Shown piece after piece: positions 35,788 to 40,404 of a stretch of 40,404 nucleotides of DNA (the first letter of the stretch is position 1; each line of letters starts with the position of its first letter). The notes beneath the pieces are model-generated. The model was not told the origin of the DNA and searched no databases. It was given only the letters and a program-made list of their open reading frames with translations. Both the position numbers and the translations under genes were made by a program. Source of the stretch: Loigolactobacillus binensis (GTDB lineage Bacteria > Bacillota > Bacilli > Lactobacillales > Lactobacillaceae); assembly GCF_005405165.1 (NCBI RefSeq), contig NZ_BJDN01000025.1:1-40404 (forward strand), written 5' to 3'.

Positions 35788-36813
35788 TTAGGCTACGCTT
35801 TGGCTAAATTGTAGCATAAACAATTGAAACAATAGCTCTGGTGCTTGTTGGCTGGTTTTTAACTTGTATTCCAAATCGATCAGGCCTAAATAGGCTTGCC
35901 GTAAAGCGCTTTGTTGAAATTTGCGTGCTTGATTGATTGCCAATTTTATCCGGTATGGGTGGGCGTGTAGGACTTTGGCCAGCTCGCCCTGACTATAACC
36001 ACTGCGTTGCAAAATTTTCACTTGCAATAAAAGGCGAAATTGACTGACTAAAATAGCGTTTAGCTTAAGTGGTTCTTCTTTTTGCAACACTAATTGATGA
36101 TACAAGGTCAATGCTTGGGCCACATTATGCCCCATCACTGCATCCACCAAGGTAAAAACATTTTGCTCTAGGCTTTGGGTCACTAATTGCTGTACTGCAG
36201 TTAAAGTGATCTGATGATCTTGCAACGCATAAAGTGCTAGCTTGGTTAATTCAGCCATCATTAATGATAAATTAGCCTCTGTTCGCGCAATTAATAATTT
36301 TAATGCTGCAGGCTCAATAGTTAATTGTTGTGCTTTTAAATAAGTACGCACATATTGTTGCGCTTGTTGCTCAGATAAGGGTTGCACATCAACTAAGGTC
36401 GCCTGTTTTTTTAGCGTTTTGGTCACCTTTTTACGTTCATCTAATTTAGCGTAAGCCGCAAAAATAACTAGTGTCGTCGTTTGGGGCGGATCATTCAGGT
36501 AGGTCAAAAAGCTAGCGACATCATGAACAACTTTGGCTTGTTTGCTTTCTGCCGTTAAGAAAATTGGATTTTCAACAAAAACCAACCGCCGTTCACCAAA
36601 AAAAGGGGCCGACATGGCATCATCTAACGCCGTTGCCAATGGTGTCACTGCTAGATCATAATTACCAAAATTCATTGTCATTTCATCGGATGACAACAAT
36701 TTTTGTAATGCTGTTTTCACCTGATCGATCAAATGGCTTTCTGTACCTTGAACTAAATAAATCGAAGCCGGTTTTTGTTGCTTTAACTGTTTAAGTAGTG
36801 TGGGAACATCCAT
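35788..36813 (-). CDS. holA: DNA polymerase III subunit delta
   Basis: Clamp-loader subunit of 341 residues that opens the sliding clamp. The N-terminal IYLVQGTESHLIDQVKTAL region, FFGERRLVFVENP near residue 75 and the C-terminal collar domain (LNAILVSQFRLLLQVK) match HolA/YqeN. The frame can be extended 15 codons, but the ATG at 36813 gives the usual N-terminus; its ribosome site (GAAAGGA) is rather far, 12 bases. It follows comEC by 23 bases, the arrangement of many Firmicutes. Confidence 0.92.
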   Translation of the reverse strand: MDVPTLLKQLKQQKPASIYLVQGTESHLIDQVKTALQKLLSSDEMTMNFGNYDLAVTPLATALDDAMSAPFFGERRLVFVENPIFLTAESKQAKVVHDVASFLTYLNDPPQTTTLVIFAAYAKLDERKKVTKTLKKQATLVDVQPLSEQQAQQYVRTYLKAQQLTIEPAALKLLIARTEANLSLMMAELTKLALYALQDHQITLTAVQQLVTQSLEQNVFTLVDAVMGHNVAQALTLYHQLVLQKEEPLKLNAILVSQFRLLLQVKILQRSGYSQGELAKVLHAHPYRIKLAINQARKFQQSALRQAYLGLIDLEYKLKTSQQAPELLFQLFMLQFSQSVA

Positions 36814-36836
36814 AATAATTTTGTTTCCTTTCTCGC

Positions 36837-39047
36837 TTAGGGTAAGAAATAATGCCAAGTATCATTGAAATACCAAGTGATCATACCCGCTTCAGCCGTA
36901 TTAACATACGGAATTCCTGCCGCTTTAAAACGGGCCAACGTTTCCGCATGGGGGTGGCCATAGCGGTTCTGCCGACCAGCGGAAATGATTACCTTTTGCG
37001 GATGAACTGCCGCTAAAAACGCGGCGTTAGATGAAGTTTTACTACCGTGATGCCCTGCCTTTAAATAATGGGCTGGAAGTGGTCCCTTGGCAATCAATTC
37101 AGTCTCACCGGCCGCTGGTAGATCGCCAGTAAATAACCAAATCTTGCCATTTAATTCAAGCCGCAGCACCAAAGAATCTTCATTAGTGCCGCTGCCAGGA
37201 CTAGCAGGTGCTAACACCTGACAAGGGAAGTCAGTTATACTAGTAGCTTGACCCTGTAATAACGGTTGCCATTTAGTTTGGTGCCGATAAGGCCAAATAC
37301 GTTGCTGAAAATGTTGATTCTGTTCCATCCCCGCAGGAAAGGCAACTTCTCCGACATTAACTGCTTGTAAGATAGCCGGTAAATCGCCAATATGGTCAGT
37401 ATCCTGATGGCTTAAAAAAACGTGATCAAGATGACTAATACCCTGACTTTTTAAATACGGAATAATGATCTGCTCTGCGCGGGTCCGGCTGGCCTTACGC
37501 TGCCAAGCCGCCTGATTGAAGTGCAGCTTCCCGCCTGTATCAATCAAAGTCACTTCCCGATGCCACGGCGTTTCGATCAAAATACTATCTCCTTGACCAA
37601 TATCAAAAAAAACAACCCGGCCTTGCATCGGAAAATGCAACCAACAAAAACCGCCTAGATAAAGGCAACCTAGCACCAAATAATATTTAAAAGGCCGCGA
37701 ACTACACCACGCAAAAAATAAACACAACAGACAACTAACGGCCAGTATTGCAGGTAAACGTCCATACGTCAGCATTAACTCAGGGCGTGCAAACCACCCC
37801 AGAAATTTCTGTAACCCAACGAATCCAGCGTTGATCACCCACCCTAATAATGGTAAAAAGCGATAGGTCAAGCTACCTAGTAGGGTAAAGGGTAAGATCA
37901 CATACGAAAATACCGGCATCACTAATAAATTTAAAATAATGGTCAACCAATGCCATTCATAAACATGATAAAGTAGCAATGGCAAACTAAGCAGATTAAG
38001 GCGTAAAGTTCGTTGCCATTCATTGGTCTGCTGCAAAAACAGTAAGGCAAAAGACAGCAAATAGGACAACTGTCCACCTAAACTGAAAAATAAATATGGT
38101 CGGTATAATAGATTAACCAATACCACAAATGAAAAGCAATCTAATGCGGCCACTTGCAAGCGAAAATGGCGATTAAACACATGTAGCCAGCATAAAAGCG
38201 CTGCCCGCAACAAACTCGTCGTTGCTCCAGCAAACAAAGCATAAAGTGGCAGAAGCAGCAGTAAGCACCATTCTGTCCTTTCCCGAGTCCAATGCAAGCG
38301 TAATAAACAGACCTGCAATAGATTGGCAAAATAATACACATGCAGTCCGGATAGACTAAACAAATGAATCAGTCCAAGCTGTTTAAATAACTCGCCAACC
38401 GATTTAAAGCCAGCATCCTGATAACCAAGGATCAAACTACGATAGTATTGGCCTAATTGATCAGGTAATTGATAGGAACGTAAAATTAAGCTTTGACGAA
38501 ATTCATGTAACTTGGTCAAAAAAGTCGGTGGCGGCCGCTTGATGCTGTTGATTTCAGTGATCGTTAAACTATAAAAAATTCGCTTTTGCTGCTTCAGGTA
38601 TGCGCTATAGTCAAATTCAGCTTCATTAGTTGCCGGCCGCACTGGCTGATAATCACCTGTTACACCTAACTTAAGCGTCTGCCGCTGGTGTTGCCAATAA
38701 TGTTGTGCCTTGCGATCCGGTAAATAATAAAAAGCTTGCACCCGGTGTTGTGTTCCAACAACCTTTGCCGTCAGTCGTAATTGATCGCCGGCCACCGTGC
38801 ATTCATCAGGATAAACCAATAATGTATGTTGTTGCGGTAATACCGGGACTTGCCGGCGATAATGATCATAATAGCAGGTAAAGGCTACTGCTAAAAGTAA
38901 CGTCATCCAGATCAAACGAGGTTGCTTAGTGGCTAATAACCGCACTAAAAACCCTAAAACGATTAACCATACCCACCAGTAGGTACTTAATATTGCAAAC
39001 GAAAGTGCAGTAGCTAAACTGGCTAAAAAGATCCAATTATTACGCAC
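36837..39047 (-). CDS. comEC: DNA internalization-related competence protein ComEC/Rec2
   Basis: Membrane channel of 736 residues for single-stranded DNA uptake. The N-terminal hydrophobic segments and OB-like region (to about 200) are followed by the competence domain with many helices (about 215-480; LGLIHLFSLSGLHVYYFANL). The C-terminal metallo-beta-lactamase domain has FDIGQGDSIL, LSHQDTDHIGDLP and AGHHGSKTSSN. The gene appears intact. It starts with GTG, 12 bases after comEB, and I see only a weak GGAATAG ribosome site, so translation may depend on coupling. Confidence 0.93.
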   Translation of the reverse strand: MRNNWIFLASLATALSFAILSTYWWVWLIVLGFLVRLLATKQPRLIWMTLLLAVAFTCYYDHYRRQVPVLPQQHTLLVYPDECTVAGDQLRLTAKVVGTQHRVQAFYYLPDRKAQHYWQHQRQTLKLGVTGDYQPVRPATNEAEFDYSAYLKQQKRIFYSLTITEINSIKRPPPTFLTKLHEFRQSLILRSYQLPDQLGQYYRSLILGYQDAGFKSVGELFKQLGLIHLFSLSGLHVYYFANLLQVCLLRLHWTRERTEWCLLLLLPLYALFAGATTSLLRAALLCWLHVFNRHFRLQVAALDCFSFVVLVNLLYRPYLFFSLGGQLSYLLSFALLFLQQTNEWQRTLRLNLLSLPLLLYHVYEWHWLTIILNLLVMPVFSYVILPFTLLGSLTYRFLPLLGWVINAGFVGLQKFLGWFARPELMLTYGRLPAILAVSCLLCLFFAWCSSRPFKYYLVLGCLYLGGFCWLHFPMQGRVVFFDIGQGDSILIETPWHREVTLIDTGGKLHFNQAAWQRKASRTRAEQIIIPYLKSQGISHLDHVFLSHQDTDHIGDLPAILQAVNVGEVAFPAGMEQNQHFQQRIWPYRHQTKWQPLLQGQATSITDFPCQVLAPASPGSGTNEDSLVLRLELNGKIWLFTGDLPAAGETELIAKGPLPAHYLKAGHHGSKTSSNAAFLAAVHPQKVIISAGRQNRYGHPHAETLARFKAAGIPYVNTAEAGMITWYFNDTWHYFLP

Positions 39048-39059
39048 TAAATAAAAATA

Positions 39060-39545
39060 CTATTCCAATAATTGGTTAAGCTTATATTGATCAAAAGCAG
39101 TTGCACCTAACTGGATTTGCTTTAAAGTAACTCCAGATTTTTTAATTAATGCTTGTGCGTACTCATCATCATGATAATCCTTTAAATAATTGATTGCTTT
39201 GATCCCGGCTTGAATCAGCATCTTAGTGCATTGCAAACAAGGAAAATGCGTAACATAAATTTCTGCCCCTTCTGTGGCGGCACCAAATTTAGCACATTGT
39301 AAAATTGCGTTCATTTCGGCATGAATCGTCCGTAAACAATGACCATCCACTAGATAACAACCAACATCAAGACAGTGTTCATCACCAGAAACTGAACCAT
39401 TATAGCCGCTAGCAATCACGCGGCGATCACGAACAATTGCTGCCCCGACTGTTGCTCGCGGACAAGTACTGCGCGACGAGGTTAATACTGCCTGCAGCAT
39501 AAAATACTGATCCCATGGCATTCGTTTGGTTGCAACATGATTCAT
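39060..39545 (-). CDS. comEB: dCMP deaminase family protein ComEB
   Basis: Zinc-dependent deoxycytidylate deaminase of 161 residues, converting dCMP to dUMP. The zinc site is His75 and Glu77 (HAEMNAIL) with Cys103 and Cys106 (PCLQC). The gene sits inside the late competence operon, as in Bacillus, though it is not needed for transformation there. GTGAGGT precedes the ATG. Confidence 0.93.
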   Translation of the reverse strand: MNHVATKRMPWDQYFMLQAVLTSSRSTCPRATVGAAIVRDRRVIASGYNGSVSGDEHCLDVGCYLVDGHCLRTIHAEMNAILQCAKFGAATEGAEIYVTHFPCLQCTKMLIQAGIKAINYLKDYHDDEYAQALIKKSGVTLKQIQLGATAFDQYKLNQLLE

Positions 39546-39591
39546 ACTAAGACCTCACTTTTTGTTTGGTTACAGTATACCAAATTTATTA

Positions 39592-40257
39592 CTAGACCGT
39601 AATGCTATCCTTTAAGCTATCAAAAGTTTTATCACCGATCCCTGAAACTTTTTTTAAATCTTCTGGTTGTTGAAAACCACCTTGTTCGGTACGAAATTGA
39701 ATGATGAGTTCTGCCTTCTTTTGACCAATACCAGTCAACTGCTGTAATTCCTCCGCCGTTGCTGTATTTAAATTGACCAAAGCACCAGAAGCACCAGTAC
39801 CTTCAGTACTAGCAGTTTCTGACGCCACTGCCGGCGTAGCTGTGGCCGGTGCAGCATATTCTGGTGGAACTTCTTCGCCCACTTTAGGAATAAACACAAC
39901 TTGCTGATCACTGACCTGCTGGGCTAAATTAATCTGCTGTTGATCGGCATCGGTGGCTAACCCACCGGCTAAACGCACAACGTCAAACAAACGTGTATTG
40001 GCACTGACTTGATAAATCCCCGGCTTTTTAACCGCACCCTTAACGTCAACAAAGCCTGCTGTGTTGGAAGCTGGTGGTGTTGTGCTGGTACTTGTGGCCG
40101 CTGTCGTGGCGGAGCTGCTAGTGAAGACGGCCGCGTTATTGGTTTTAGGTATTGCTGGCCGTAACATGAAAAATAACCCGCTGGCGATTCCCACCAGTAG
40201 TAAACCGATCACGCCTAAATACCAATAACGTTTTACCCATGTTTGCCAATCAAACAT
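39592..40257 (-). CDS. comEA: Competence protein ComEA, DNA receptor
   Basis: Membrane-anchored DNA-binding protein of 221 residues. An N-terminal transmembrane helix (about 12-33) is followed by a Ser/Thr/Ala linker (40-66), an SLBB domain (about 68-125; DVKGAVKKPGIYQV), a second low-complexity linker (133-160), and tandem helix-hairpin-helix motifs (161-221; LNLNTA-like VNLNTATAEELQQLTGIGQK). The longer frame to 40272 includes the GGAGG ribosome site, so the ATG at 40257 is preferred. It is the first gene of comEA-comEB-comEC. Confidence 0.94.
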   Translation of the reverse strand: MFDWQTWVKRYWYLGVIGLLLVGIASGLFFMLRPAIPKTNNAAVFTSSSATTAATSTSTTPPASNTAGFVDVKGAVKKPGIYQVSANTRLFDVVRLAGGLATDADQQQINLAQQVSDQQVVFIPKVGEEVPPEYAAPATATPAVASETASTEGTGASGALVNLNTATAEELQQLTGIGQKKAELIIQFRTEQGGFQQPEDLKKVSGIGDKTFDSLKDSITV

Positions 40258-40297
40258 ACTATTCACCTCCATTTGTCCTACTAATCATAAGTTACGC

Positions 40298-40381
40298 AAA
40301 AAAAGGGCTCTATACTTTTTCCTGTTGATCGTTTACAAAGTGGTAAGCTATTAACAGGATTTTTTGTGCAAAAAAGAGCCC
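40298..40381 (-). terminator. Long hairpin terminator upstream of comEA
   Basis: On the - strand GGGCTCT and AGAGCCC, then inner TCCTGTT and AACAGGA, form a two-part stem followed by seven T. It probably ends a gene beyond the right edge. It lies only about 40 bases before the comEA start and overlaps a possible promoter (TTGTAA, 18 bases, TATAGA), so an attenuating role is also possible. Confidence 0.7.
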
Positions 40382-40404
40382 ACAGCCCCCATCCAAAAAA
40401 TCCA

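Noticed and set aside
1..40404. CRISPR array, prophage, insertion sequence with transposase, rRNA or tRNA genes
   Set aside because: No regularly spaced repeats, transposase-like frames, phage gene blocks or RNA gene signatures were seen anywhere in the window.

Overview
The window looks like chromosomal core sequence of a lactic acid bacterium of the Lactobacillaceae. The supporting evidence is gene content and order (clpX-tig-tuf-TPR protein-rnjB-dapA-rpsO, then rpsT/holA-comEC-comEB-comEA), strong AGGAGG ribosome binding sites, TTGACA/TATAAT promoters, Gram-positive PTS and pur operon layouts, and a fused binding-protein/permease for amino acids. I cannot fix the genus from sequence alone. 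No phage, plasmid or CRISPR locus is visible.

Left part (1-6238, + strand): a zinc alcohol dehydrogenase with a promoter carrying Rex-like and cre-like sites; the fructose operon fruR-fruK-fruA (DeoR repressor, 1-phosphofructokinase, EIIABC); and a D-2-hydroxyacid dehydrogenase family gene. Middle left (6744-18744, - strand): an 11-gene purine operon transcribed purE-K-C-S-Q-L-F-M-N-H-D. It covers the steps from PRPP to IMP except the purB step, which is not here. Most pur junctions overlap or are very short, but two (purF/purM and purH/purD), plus the purD downstream region, hold repeat elements with inverted termini. Two of these share a 39-bp end and two share a 46-bp hairpin unit. They are probably small non-autonomous mobile elements (MITE-like).

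Centre (18991-25613): uvrC; an amino-acid ABC transporter (ATPase plus binding-protein/permease fusion); a 47-residue lysine-rich small protein; a preQ1-I type riboswitch before queT; a small DUF2829 protein (the family of the phage anti-Thoeris protein Tad2) coupled to a short-chain dehydrogenase; and a MazG-like protein.

Right part (25644-40257): ysxC, clpX, tig, tuf, a TPR protein, an RNase J2-type protein with an altered catalytic motif, dapA, rpsO, rpsT, holA and the late competence genes comEC, comEB and comEA. All are on the - strand except rpsT. Most transcription units have recognisable promoters and intrinsic terminators. Many gene starts were moved inward from the longest open frame because the longer form would contain its own Shine-Dalgarno sequence.
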